From: DASPLX01 sp035627375
GTDB lineage: Bacteria > Pseudomonadota > Gammaproteobacteria > Burkholderiales > Burkholderiaceae_D
Reading direction: 5' to 3'
NCBI GenBank assembly: GCA_035627375.1
Contig: DASPLX010000039.1
Span: forward strand, 1 to 64,000
Length of the DNA: 64,000 bases
The notes beneath the pieces were generated by a model, which had not been told where the DNA came from, did no database searches, and was given only the letters and a program-made list of their open reading frames with translations. A program made the translations under genes and the position numbers. Below are positions 33,470 through 41,540 of this stretch, piece by piece (the first letter of the stretch is position 1; every line of letters starts with the position of its first letter).

Positions 33470-34996
33470 ATGATTCCCTCATCGTCCTCGAATCTGTTTT
33501 TCGTTCACCAATCGTACAACACTCCGAAAGACCATCTCGCATCGGTTGACGCGAAGCTGACGGCGCTAATCAGCGGCGGGCACAGTCGCTTATTTCACCA
33601 TACGCTCACCAACCTTACCTTGAAACGCTTCCTGCAAGATGTCATCGGCCACTTGAAGAATGTTTGCGCGTCGGAATTTCCGCATCACACCTGGCACGTT
33701 CTCGGGTTTCTCCGAGGCGACGACGTAGAGCTGCCGGACGAACTTTCCGAGCCGGGGCTCGACGACCAAGCCAAGCAAGAGCTCCGAGATTTATTGCCGA
33801 TGAAAGAGGGGAAGTTCGGCCTCAGAGCCGCCGAGACCTCTGTCGAGACGCTGGAAGGACTACTGAGTCGTTTGGAAGAAACGGACTTCTCGCATCTGCA
33901 AGAATCGAGCATCGGCGGAAAAACCGACCTGCACGGACTTCCTCGGCATGTAGTCCAGGAAATCACCGCTTTCCTACCGCCTCAAGAACGAGAACCGCTT
34001 CTCAGGAGCAACAAGTCCGTGGCCATGGCGTATTTGCCGGAACTGAGAGCCAATATCGCGTCGCGGATGAAATACTTCGACAAAAGGAGCTTCGATTTCA
34101 GATTGAAAAGCCTCGACAAGAACTGGGCAAAATATCCAAGCCTGCGGGCAAAGGCTCTGAAGAGTTGGGCAACCTCGCTCCAGGAGAGCGTGGCAAGGGA
34201 CAAACCCGAGATATTCGACACGCTTCTGGCTCACATCGAGCAACTGCCCTTGGACGTCATACGAACCCCGCTCGAAAAGTTGATCAAGAACTTGGCGTAT
34301 GCTGGCGGCCGGGAAACACAACAGGCTTGGAGCGCCGACGCTTACTACACTGCGGTCGATCGCGTCCTCGGGCTCATCAATGGGCGCTTGGCACAGGCGG
34401 AATCCACCACGATTCGTTCCGAACGGGAACTTTCGCAGCAATCCCTTGCTTCCCAAGCAAGCAGCGCCGCCATCGAAGCGCTCGCCGCATGCTATTTCAC
34501 GCGCGCCCACCCGAGTCCGACGGAGTTGATTCAATTCAATACCATAGTCGCCCTGACGAAAAAGCTCTCCGGCCAGTCTCGCAGTAAAAGCCTGGTGAGC
34601 CTATGCCGGACATGGACAAATCTTTGCAGATTGAAAGATGCCGAGACGAACATCGTTCGCTCTTTCGATGCTCTTCTCGAGGCAATCAAGGATGCCAGCA
34701 TGCAGGTGTATCCCGGCAGCACGTCAACATGGACAAGTCTCTCCCTGGAATCCCTGGCTCTTGGCCTCAAATCGGCGCAATCGGAACGGTTAAGAGGCGC
34801 GATGTTGGACAGGCTTTTCATAACCATATCGGCGATGCGGCGAGAGCTCGAACCGACCGATCGCCAATTGCTGCTCAGATGCCTGAAGACCCAGACATCT
34901 CACTGGAGCGATCCGGTCGCAAAGGCGGCGGCACAAACCAAAATAGCCAATGCTATTGCAGAGATAAAACAAAGCCTGAAAGACAAAAAAGACTAG
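33470..34996 (+). CDS. Unknown accessory protein with F-box-like segment
   Basis: A 508-residue protein from the ATG at 33470; a longer open frame upstream overlaps the chelatase gene and is not credible. The N-terminus MIPSSSSNLFFVHQS is Ser-rich without a signal peptide. Residues about 154-193 (DLHGLPRHVVQEI, then AFLPPQER and LLRSNKSVA) resemble an F-box: LP, hydrophobic helix, F/YLP, later K-x-V. The C-terminal 300 residues are predicted mostly helical. The gene is less GC-rich than its neighbours and uses codons such as AGA, AGG, ATA and TTA. It has no partner gene. A secreted eukaryote-targeted effector is possible but unproven; no hrp-box or secretion gene is visible. Confidence 0.6.
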   Translation: MIPSSSSNLFFVHQSYNTPKDHLASVDAKLTALISGGHSRLFHHTLTNLTLKRFLQDVIGHLKNVCASEFPHHTWHVLGFLRGDDVELPDELSEPGLDDQAKQELRDLLPMKEGKFGLRAAETSVETLEGLLSRLEETDFSHLQESSIGGKTDLHGLPRHVVQEITAFLPPQEREPLLRSNKSVAMAYLPELRANIASRMKYFDKRSFDFRLKSLDKNWAKYPSLRAKALKSWATSLQESVARDKPEIFDTLLAHIEQLPLDVIRTPLEKLIKNLAYAGGRETQQAWSADAYYTAVDRVLGLINGRLAQAESTTIRSERELSQQSLASQASSAAIEALAACYFTRAHPSPTELIQFNTIVALTKKLSGQSRSKSLVSLCRTWTNLCRLKDAETNIVRSFDALLEAIKDASMQVYPGSTSTWTSLSLESLALGLKSAQSERLRGAMLDRLFITISAMRRELEPTDRQLLLRCLKTQTSHWSDPVAKAAAQTKIANAIAEIKQSLKDKKD

Positions 34997-36141
34997 CGCC
35001 GCTCGACCCGCCACAACGCTCCGAGCGCCAGTAACAGGAACAGCGCGCTCGGCGCCACCGCGGTCGCCAGCGGCGGCCAGGTGTTGAGCAGGCCCAGATG
35101 GGAGAACAACCCGTTCAACAACTGGAAGCTCACGCCGATCATGATGCCGATGAAAATCTTCAGGCTGACGCCACCTGCCCGCACGTGCATGTAGGCGAAC
35201 GGCAGCGCCAGCGCCATCATCACCAGCACGGCGAACGGATACACCAGCTTTTTCCAGAACGCGATCTCGTAACGGTCGGTATGCTGCTTGTTCTCGGCCA
35301 GATGGCGCGTATAAAGCAGCAGGTTGTAAGCCGACATGCGCTCCGGTTTGGCGAACAGCACCGACAGGATGGCCGGCGTGATTTCCGACACCAGCTCCTT
35401 CGACGGCAAGGTGGACGCCGACACCGTGCCGTCGAGATTGGGCGCCTGCATGCCGGCGCCCATCGCCAGGTTGGGGAAATGCGTGATCGAGACGTCGGAC
35501 AGGCGCCAGACGTGCTCGCCCTGGTAATTCGCCCGCGCCGCCGTGATCAAGGCCGTCATGCGGAAATCGAGATCGAACTCATAGAGTCTCACGCCGCGCA
35601 ATTCGCCGTCGGGACGCACTTCCCTGACATTCAGGAAACGCGAGCCGATCGCCTCGCCGCTCACGCCGTTCTGCTTGATCACGTCCTTGGCCCACCAACC
35701 GGAGCGGAACGCCTGCGACACCGAGGCGCCCTGCGCGCGCAGCTTCATCTTCTCCGCCATCTCGCTGGCGACCGGGGCCACGATTTCGCCGAGAATGAAA
35801 GTCAGCATCACGAACACCATGCCGATCTTGGCCAGCATCCAGCCGGCCTTGGCGGTGGACATCCCCGATACGCGCATGATCGTGAATTCGGAACGCGCCG
35901 CGAACTGGGCCAGGGCCCAGATCGTGCCGATCAGCGCGGCCACCGGCATCAGCACATAGACTTCGCTCGGCAGGCCGAGCAGCACATACAGGAAAGCCTG
36001 GTGCAGCTGATAGCCGCCGCGCCCGAGCACCTTGATCTCGCCGGTCAGGTCGTAGAAGGCGAACAGCGCCAGGAAGGCGGCCAGGACGAACAATATCGAA
36101 CGCGAGATCTCGTCGACGAAATAGCGCTGCAAGACTTTCAT
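34993..36141 (-). CDS. lptG: LPS export ABC transporter permease LptG
   Basis: A 382-residue inner-membrane protein: two helices near the N-terminus (about 12-36 and 50-75), then 95-120, a large periplasmic beta-jellyroll segment, and three C-terminal helices. With LptF and LptB it extracts lipopolysaccharide from the membrane. The start at 36141 (MKVLQRYFVDEISRSILFVL) overlaps the lptF stop as ATGA; the longer open frame upstream is in lptF. It converges with, and its last codon overlaps, the accessory gene at 33470-34996 by four bases. Confidence 0.94.
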   Translation of the reverse strand: MKVLQRYFVDEISRSILFVLAAFLALFAFYDLTGEIKVLGRGGYQLHQAFLYVLLGLPSEVYVLMPVAALIGTIWALAQFAARSEFTIMRVSGMSTAKAGWMLAKIGMVFVMLTFILGEIVAPVASEMAEKMKLRAQGASVSQAFRSGWWAKDVIKQNGVSGEAIGSRFLNVREVRPDGELRGVRLYEFDLDFRMTALITAARANYQGEHVWRLSDVSITHFPNLAMGAGMQAPNLDGTVSASTLPSKELVSEITPAILSVLFAKPERMSAYNLLLYTRHLAENKQHTDRYEIAFWKKLVYPFAVLVMMALALPFAYMHVRAGGVSLKIFIGIMIGVSFQLLNGLFSHLGLLNTWPPLATAVAPSALFLLLALGALWRVERR

Positions 36142-37268
36142 CACGCGGCCCTCCGGAACAGCCAGGCCCGCTTGACCGCGGCCAGCAGCACCAGCGGGTG
36201 ATAGCGGCTGTTGACCTTCAGGCGCCAGGTGAACATCAGGATGACCAGCAGCCCGGCGACGGCATGCACCGGCCACCAGCCGAGCGCGAACGACAGGCGG
36301 CCTTGCACCACGGTCGCCTGCAGCACGCTCACCATATTGCTGTAGACGATGTATACGAGCAAGGCGATCAACAGGTTCGCCGAGCGGCCGGCGCGCGGAT
36401 TCACGAAACTCAGGGGGATGGCCAGCAGCATCAGCAGCAGCGCCGTCAGCGGCAAGGCGCTGCGCCAGACCAGCTCGCCGAGATTGTGCCGGTTCGGATC
36501 GGCCAGCAGGGCCTCGGTCGGCAGCGAGGCCGCCGTCCTGTCGCCGACCAGCGCCTGGTTCTGCCGCTGGATCAGGACGCGGTAACGTTCGAATTCCATC
36601 ATCTCGAAATCGGACTGGTTCGGCACGCCGTCGTAACGCCTGCCCTTCTGCATGACCAGATACTTGTCGCCGCGCGCATCAACCTCGGTCGTTCCTTCCT
36701 TGGCGACCACGATCGTGGTGCGGCCGTCCTTTTGCGCATTGACGAAGACATTCCTCACCTTGGTGGTATCGCCGGAAACGCCTTCCACGAAGAACACGCG
36801 ATCGGCCGCGGACGACTCCTCGAACTTGCCGGGCGACACGCGGGAAATATCTTCCCGCTTCTCAAAACGCTCGCGGAATTCCGCGCTCTGCCGGATCGAC
36901 CACGGCGTCACGATGAAGCTCAACACGGCCGTCGCGATGACGATCGGCATGCCGAACATCATGACCGGCTTGATCCAGCGCGTGATCGAGAGCCCCGAGG
37001 AAAACCACACCACCATTTCGGATTCCTGGTAGCTGCGCGTGACGGCCAGCAAGACCGAGATGAAGCCGGTGAGAATCAGGATGATGGGCAGCAGCTTCAA
37101 GCCTTCGAAGCCGATCAACTCGATCACGTCGCGCGAGGCCACCCGGCCGCCGGCCGCCTGGCCGAGGATGCGGGTCAACATCACGGTGATGGAGATGGTG
37201 AAGAGCGTCGTGAACACGGCGCCGGCGTTGCTAATCAGTTCGCGGCGGAGAGCACGCTGGAAAATCAT
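36141..37268 (-). CDS. lptF: LPS export ABC transporter permease LptF
   Basis: A 375-residue permease starting MIFQRALRRELISNAGAVF; the sequence LTRILGQAAGGRVASRDVIELIGF is typical of LptF. It has six membrane helices with a central periplasmic domain and the C-terminal NLLIALLVYIVYSNM. It pairs with LptG downstream (one-base overlap). It is divergent from pepA, an arrangement seen in many beta- and gammaproteobacteria; the shared gap is 49 bases. Confidence 0.95.
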   Translation of the reverse strand: MIFQRALRRELISNAGAVFTTLFTISITVMLTRILGQAAGGRVASRDVIELIGFEGLKLLPIILILTGFISVLLAVTRSYQESEMVVWFSSGLSITRWIKPVMMFGMPIVIATAVLSFIVTPWSIRQSAEFRERFEKREDISRVSPGKFEESSAADRVFFVEGVSGDTTKVRNVFVNAQKDGRTTIVVAKEGTTEVDARGDKYLVMQKGRRYDGVPNQSDFEMMEFERYRVLIQRQNQALVGDRTAASLPTEALLADPNRHNLGELVWRSALPLTALLLMLLAIPLSFVNPRAGRSANLLIALLVYIVYSNMVSVLQATVVQGRLSFALGWWPVHAVAGLLVILMFTWRLKVNSRYHPLVLLAAVKRAWLFRRAA

Positions 37269-37317
37269 GTTGAAACGAGGTGGAATATAATTGCGGTTCG
37301 AAAACCAAGGAGGACTG

Positions 37318-38820
37318 ATGGACTTTAGCACAAAACCATTCGACGCAAAGAACACGATCGCCGCGGCCAAATCCGGCTGCGTGGTGGTCGGCGTATTCGA
37401 CAACCAGAAGTTGTCGCAAGCTGCGCAAGCGTTGGACAAGAAAGGCGACATCGCCGCGGCGGTCAAATCGGGCGACATTTCCGGCAAGCCCGGCACCACG
37501 CTGCTGATGCGCGGCGTCGACGGCGTCGCGGCCGAACGTGTCCTGCTGGTCGGCCTGGGCAAGGAAGGCGAGACGAGCGAAAAGGACTTCACGGCCGCGG
37601 TCCAGGCGGTCGCCAAGGCATTCTCGACGCTCGGCGCCGCCGACGCGATCATGGCGCTGCCGTTCGACGGCGTCAAGAACCGCGACACGGCATGGGCGCT
37701 GCGCGCCGCCGTGCTGGCCGGCCGTGAAAGCGTCTTCCGCACCGACGGCCTGAAGAGCCAGAAGGAACCGGCCAAGGGCGGCGTCAAGAAAGTCGTGCTC
37801 GCGGTCGCGCCGGCCGAAGCCAGTGCCGCCAAGGAAGCCGTCGCGCAAGCGGTCGCCGTCGCCAACGGCATGGAACTGACCAAGACCCTCGGCAACCTGC
37901 CGGGCAACGTCGCCACGCCGACCTACCTCGCCAATACCGCGAAGAAGCTCGCCAAGGAATTCAAGCTGCAAGTCGAGGTCCTCGACCGCAAGCAGATCGA
38001 GGCGTTGAAGATGGGCAGCTTCCTGTCCGTCACCGCCGGCACCGACGAACCGCCGAAATTCATCGTCCTGAAGCACATGGGCGGCAAGGCCAAGGATGCG
38101 CCGGTCGTGCTGGTCGGCAAGGGCATCACCTTCGACTCAGGCGGCATTTCGCTCAAGCCGGGCGCCAGCATGGACGAGATGAAGTACGACATGTGCGGGG
38201 CAGGCTCGGTGCTCGGCACCTTCCGCGCCATCGCGGAAATGAAGCTCAAGCTGAACGTCATCGGCGTCATCGCCGCCTGCGAAAACATGCCGAGCGGCCG
38301 CGCCACCAAGCCGGGCGACATCGTCACCTCGATGTCCGGCCAGACCATCGAAATCCTCAATACCGATGCCGAAGGCCGCCTGATCCTGTGCGACGCCTTG
38401 ACCTACGTGGAACGCTTCAAGCCGGCCGCCGTGGTCGACATCGCCACACTGACCGGCGCCTGCATCACCTCGCTCGGCCACCACAACACCGGCCTGTTCA
38501 CGCGCCACGACGAGGCGCACGACAAGCTGGCCGAGGAATTGCTGGCCGCCGGCAAGCAGGCCAGCGATACCGCGTGGCGCATGCCGGTCGAGGATGTCTA
38601 CCAGGAACAGCTGAAGTCGAACTTCGCCGACGTCGCCAACATCGGCGGCACGGCGGGCGGCAGCATCACCGCGGCCTGCTTCCTCGAGCGCTTCACGAAG
38701 AAGTACACCTGGGCGCACCTCGACATCGCCGGCACGGCCTGGAAGAGCGGCGCGGCCAAGGGCGCGACCGGTCGTCCGGTCGGTCTGCTGACGAGCTTCC
38801 TGATCAATCGCGCGAAGTAA
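37318..38820 (+). CDS. pepA: Leucyl aminopeptidase (M17)
   Basis: A 500-residue dizinc peptidase. The signature NTDAEGRLIL with the metal and catalytic residues lies near 352-361, the KGITFDSGGISLKPG segment (metal-binding Lys and Asp) near 268-282, and the smaller N-terminal domain occupies the first 160 residues. It removes N-terminal residues from peptides; in E. coli it also binds DNA. AAGGAGG ends five bases before the ATG. Divergent from lptF. Confidence 0.96.
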   Translation: MDFSTKPFDAKNTIAAAKSGCVVVGVFDNQKLSQAAQALDKKGDIAAAVKSGDISGKPGTTLLMRGVDGVAAERVLLVGLGKEGETSEKDFTAAVQAVAKAFSTLGAADAIMALPFDGVKNRDTAWALRAAVLAGRESVFRTDGLKSQKEPAKGGVKKVVLAVAPAEASAAKEAVAQAVAVANGMELTKTLGNLPGNVATPTYLANTAKKLAKEFKLQVEVLDRKQIEALKMGSFLSVTAGTDEPPKFIVLKHMGGKAKDAPVVLVGKGITFDSGGISLKPGASMDEMKYDMCGAGSVLGTFRAIAEMKLKLNVIGVIAACENMPSGRATKPGDIVTSMSGQTIEILNTDAEGRLILCDALTYVERFKPAAVVDIATLTGACITSLGHHNTGLFTRHDEAHDKLAEELLAAGKQASDTAWRMPVEDVYQEQLKSNFADVANIGGTAGGSITAACFLERFTKKYTWAHLDIAGTAWKSGAAKGATGRPVGLLTSFLINRAK

Positions 38821-38841
38821 GTCCGGTATAGCACGGACCAA

Positions 38842-38878
38842 GCCAGGCAGACAGCTGCATCGCAGCTTCCTGCCTGGC
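38842..38878. repeat. Large hairpin downstream of pepA
   Basis: GCCAGGCAG ... CTGCCTGGC, with an inner AGCTGC-ATC-GCAGCT stem. It lies between the convergent pepA and serine protease genes. No T tract follows, so termination is possible but not shown. Confidence 0.55.
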
Positions 38879-38924
38879 GATGCACCCGCAATGGGGGCAT
38901 CTCTTGCCTATCCCCGGTCGAGGA

Positions 38925-40304
38925 CTATTGGCAAATCAGCGCCGCATCCGAATAGATCGGATTCACATTCTTGCTGCATGCGCATTTGTTGCCCACGCCG
39001 CAGACGGAAGGCGCCGCCAAGATGGAATTTATCCAGTCCTTATAGGGTCCGACATCGGTCGAAATATCCGGAGCGGCCTGCGGCGGAAGATACGGATTGC
39101 CATCCTGCCCGCATGCTCCGACCCCGGTCGCATGCGCCGAGATCAAGACCCAGTCGGCGCCATCCCACCAAAGGTCCGGACCTCCGGAATCGCCGGGGCA
39201 AGTCATGAACATCATGTTGTCATTGCCGACGATATTCCCATTGAATAGATAGTGATAGCCCGGCAGATCCGCGCTACGCCCGCCGTAATTCGTATTCGCG
39301 TAATGCAGATGCAAATGATTGGCCGGCGCCTGTACGCCCGGCGCGCGAATCCCATATCCCGCGGTAAGGATCTGATCGTAGAGCTTGGGATAGACGCCGG
39401 GAGTCGGCAACTTGGGATAGAGGCCGGGTTGGCCGAACTTGCCGGCAAGCCGTACCAGCGCAATGTCGTTATCCGCCTTTGCCGGATTGTCCAGATTCTG
39501 ATTCGGGCAATCCCCATTCACGACCGCGGAGCCCTTGCAGTAATCCGACGGAACATAAACCGCCTTGATCTTGAAGGCATTCGCATCGCCTGTCGCCGCC
39601 CGCGAGTAATCGACATCGGCGCCCTTATAGGCATACCAGCCGTGTTGCGGCATCCCTTGCGCCGCGTCGCCGGCGCCGAGAGCGGCAAAGCCGGTCGCGG
39701 CGACGGCCTGCGCGGCATCCTTCCGATCGACAAAACAATGCGCCGCCGACACCAGCCAGGTTTCATCTCTGGCGGCGTCATAGGAAATCGGCGTGGCCGT
39801 GCACATCGTTCCGTTGCCGCTCTGGACCAAGGCTGCGACGATGTTCGCCACGTCGGCCGCCTGGGGAGAATTCGGTCCGCAAAAGCTGCCGCCGATACCC
39901 ACCTGGCACGCGATTCGCTGTGAAGCGATTCCCGGAACGGTCACCGTCGTGCGCTCGGAGACCTTTTCGAGAGCAGCGGTGATCGTGGCCGTCCCGGCAC
40001 CGACTGCCTGGACGGTGCCGGCGGCGGCCACGGTGGCGATGCGAGATGAATCGGAATTCCAATTCACTTGGGAGGTGATGTCCTTACTCGTGCCGTCCGA
40101 ATATTTTCCGATTGCCTGCAATTGGAAAGATGAGCCGATGTTCACGGTGGCATTGGCCGGAACGATGGCGATCGATTGCAGTTGCACCGACGGCGGCTGT
40201 GGCGCTGACGACGCTTCCTTCTTGCCGCCACAACCGGCAAGAATCGCGCATGGGATTAGCAGCAAGAAAAGGATGAACGATCGGAATCTCTCGAAATGGC
40301 ACAT
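38925..40304 (-). CDS. Lipoprotein trypsin-like serine protease with BIG2 Ig-like domain
   Basis: A 459-residue protein from the ATG at 40304 with AAGGAG upstream. The signal peptide ends in a lipobox, LAGC, with Cys25, so it is probably a lipoprotein. Residues ~44-124 are a bacterial Ig-like (BIG2) domain (SIAIVPANATVNIGSSFQL). The protease domain has VSAAHCF (His189), ADNDIALVRL (Asp280) and CPGDSGGP (Ser373), the S1 triad, and about a dozen cysteines. The segment is less GC-rich than the flanking housekeeping genes. It stands alone, and its substrate is unknown; outside the cell or in the periplasm is likely. Confidence 0.88.
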   Translation of the reverse strand: MCHFERFRSFILFLLLIPCAILAGCGGKKEASSAPQPPSVQLQSIAIVPANATVNIGSSFQLQAIGKYSDGTSKDITSQVNWNSDSSRIATVAAAGTVQAVGAGTATITAALEKVSERTTVTVPGIASQRIACQVGIGGSFCGPNSPQAADVANIVAALVQSGNGTMCTATPISYDAARDETWLVSAAHCFVDRKDAAQAVAATGFAALGAGDAAQGMPQHGWYAYKGADVDYSRAATGDANAFKIKAVYVPSDYCKGSAVVNGDCPNQNLDNPAKADNDIALVRLAGKFGQPGLYPKLPTPGVYPKLYDQILTAGYGIRAPGVQAPANHLHLHYANTNYGGRSADLPGYHYLFNGNIVGNDNMMFMTCPGDSGGPDLWWDGADWVLISAHATGVGACGQDGNPYLPPQAAPDISTDVGPYKDWINSILAAPSVCGVGNKCACSKNVNPIYSDAALICQ

Positions 40305-40712
40305 GTTTCCTACTCCTTGAACGAAATTCTTTTTCGGAGCGAATTCCTCATGCCGTCCCCCTCGGCATGCGAAGACTCGTTCCCCATGACAAAGGAGCAG
40401 AATCACGCCATTCATAAAATCATGGAATTAATATTAGCGAATATTAATAAGACGACACCAAGCCTTCTATCCTGTATTGCCCCCTAGCGCATTTGTTGCA
40501 GTCCTTCGCCATATCGGCAGGCTGTCCCGTATCGTCCCTCCAGGATGAGCAGCGACGAAATTCGCCTGCCGGATGGGGTAACATAGGCGCCACCGGACGC
40601 TCGGCAATCCGTTCGAGCGGGCCCAAAGGGGGCAGCCGGATGAGCGACTTATGAAAGTTCGCGCGGCAGGAACCCGCCGCAACCCGCATAAAATCAAGGT
40701 TCTTACTGAAAC
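40305..40712. other. Gene-free region between the protease and exonuclease III genes (408 bases)
   Basis: The left part is unusually AT-rich for this genome, with a perfect inverted repeat at 40427-40448. A TAAAAT box at 40689-40694 lies 18 bases before the xth start. No coding frame with a ribosome site was accepted here. Confidence 0.6.
40427..40448. repeat. AT-rich perfect inverted repeat ATTAATATT / AATATTAAT
   Basis: Nine-base arms, loop AGCG. It lies about 125 bases upstream of the protease start and may be an operator or the relic of an insertion. Confidence 0.7.
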
Positions 40713-41480
40713 ATGAAACTCGCGACCTGGAACGTCAATTCCCTCAAAGTCCGCCTGCCGCATGTCTTGCAATGGCTGGCGGACAATCCCGTGGACGTGC
40801 TCTGCCTGCAGGAAACCAAGCTGACCGACGATAAATTTCCGGTGGGAGAAATCGAAGCCGCCGGCTACCAGGTCGCGTTCACGGGCCAGAAGACCTACAA
40901 CGGCGTCGCCATCCTGTCGAAGCATCCGATGGCCGACATCGTCAAGAACATCCCCAGCTTCGAAGACGAGCAGCAGCGCGTCATCGCCGCGACCGTCGGC
41001 GATGTGCGCGTGGTTTGCGCCTACATCCCGAACGGCCAGTCGCTCGAATCGGAGAAATACCTGTACAAGTTGAAGTGGCTGGAAGGCTTGCGCGACTGGC
41101 TGTCGCGCGAATACGCCGCGCATCCGAAGCTCGCGCTGCTCGGCGACTACAACATCGCCCCGGAAGACCGCGACGTGCATGATCCTGCGGCATGGCAAGG
41201 CCAGGTGCTGGTATCGGAGCCGGAACGGGCGGCCTTCCGCCGCTTGCTCGACCTCGGCTTCAAGGATGCGTTCCGCCTGTTCGAGCAGCCCGAGAAACTG
41301 TTCAGCTGGTGGGACTACCGCCAACTCGCCTTCCGCCGCAACGCCGGATTGCGCATCGATCACATCCTGCTGTCGGCGCCGCTGGCCGAGAAATGCAGCG
41401 CCTGCGTCATCGACAAGGCGCCGCGCAAGCTGGAGCAGCCGTCGGACCATACGCCGGTGGTGGCGACGATCGACTGCTGA
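40713..41480 (+). CDS. xth: Exodeoxyribonuclease III
   Basis: A 255-residue AP endonuclease/exonuclease of the ExoIII family. MKLATWNVNSLKVRLPHVLQWL begins the fold, LCLQETKLTDDKFP has the metal-binding Glu, and NIAPEDRDV, LRIDHILLS and PSDHTPVVATID carry the remaining catalytic Asp, Asn and His. It repairs abasic sites and 3' blocks in DNA. A bidirectional terminator follows, shared with the convergent M16 protease gene. Confidence 0.96.
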   Translation: MKLATWNVNSLKVRLPHVLQWLADNPVDVLCLQETKLTDDKFPVGEIEAAGYQVAFTGQKTYNGVAILSKHPMADIVKNIPSFEDEQQRVIAATVGDVRVVCAYIPNGQSLESEKYLYKLKWLEGLRDWLSREYAAHPKLALLGDYNIAPEDRDVHDPAAWQGQVLVSEPERAAFRRLLDLGFKDAFRLFEQPEKLFSWWDYRQLAFRRNAGLRIDHILLSAPLAEKCSACVIDKAPRKLEQPSDHTPVVATIDC

Positions 41481-41498
41481 CAACACTCCGCGAAACGA

Positions 41499-41528
41499 AA
41501 ATCCCCGCCGCGGCGGGGATTCTTGTTT
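41499..41528. terminator. Bidirectional terminator between xth and the M16 peptidase gene
   Basis: A perfect 11-bp palindromic stem, AATCCCCGCCG/CGGCGGGGATT (41500-41521), flanked by an A run and a T-rich stretch. Confidence 0.8.
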
Positions 41529-41540
41529 CGACTGCGGAAT

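Noticed and set aside
40296..40487. A 63-codon frame overlapping the protease start
   Set aside because: It overlaps the protease ribosome site on the opposite strand and has no motif.
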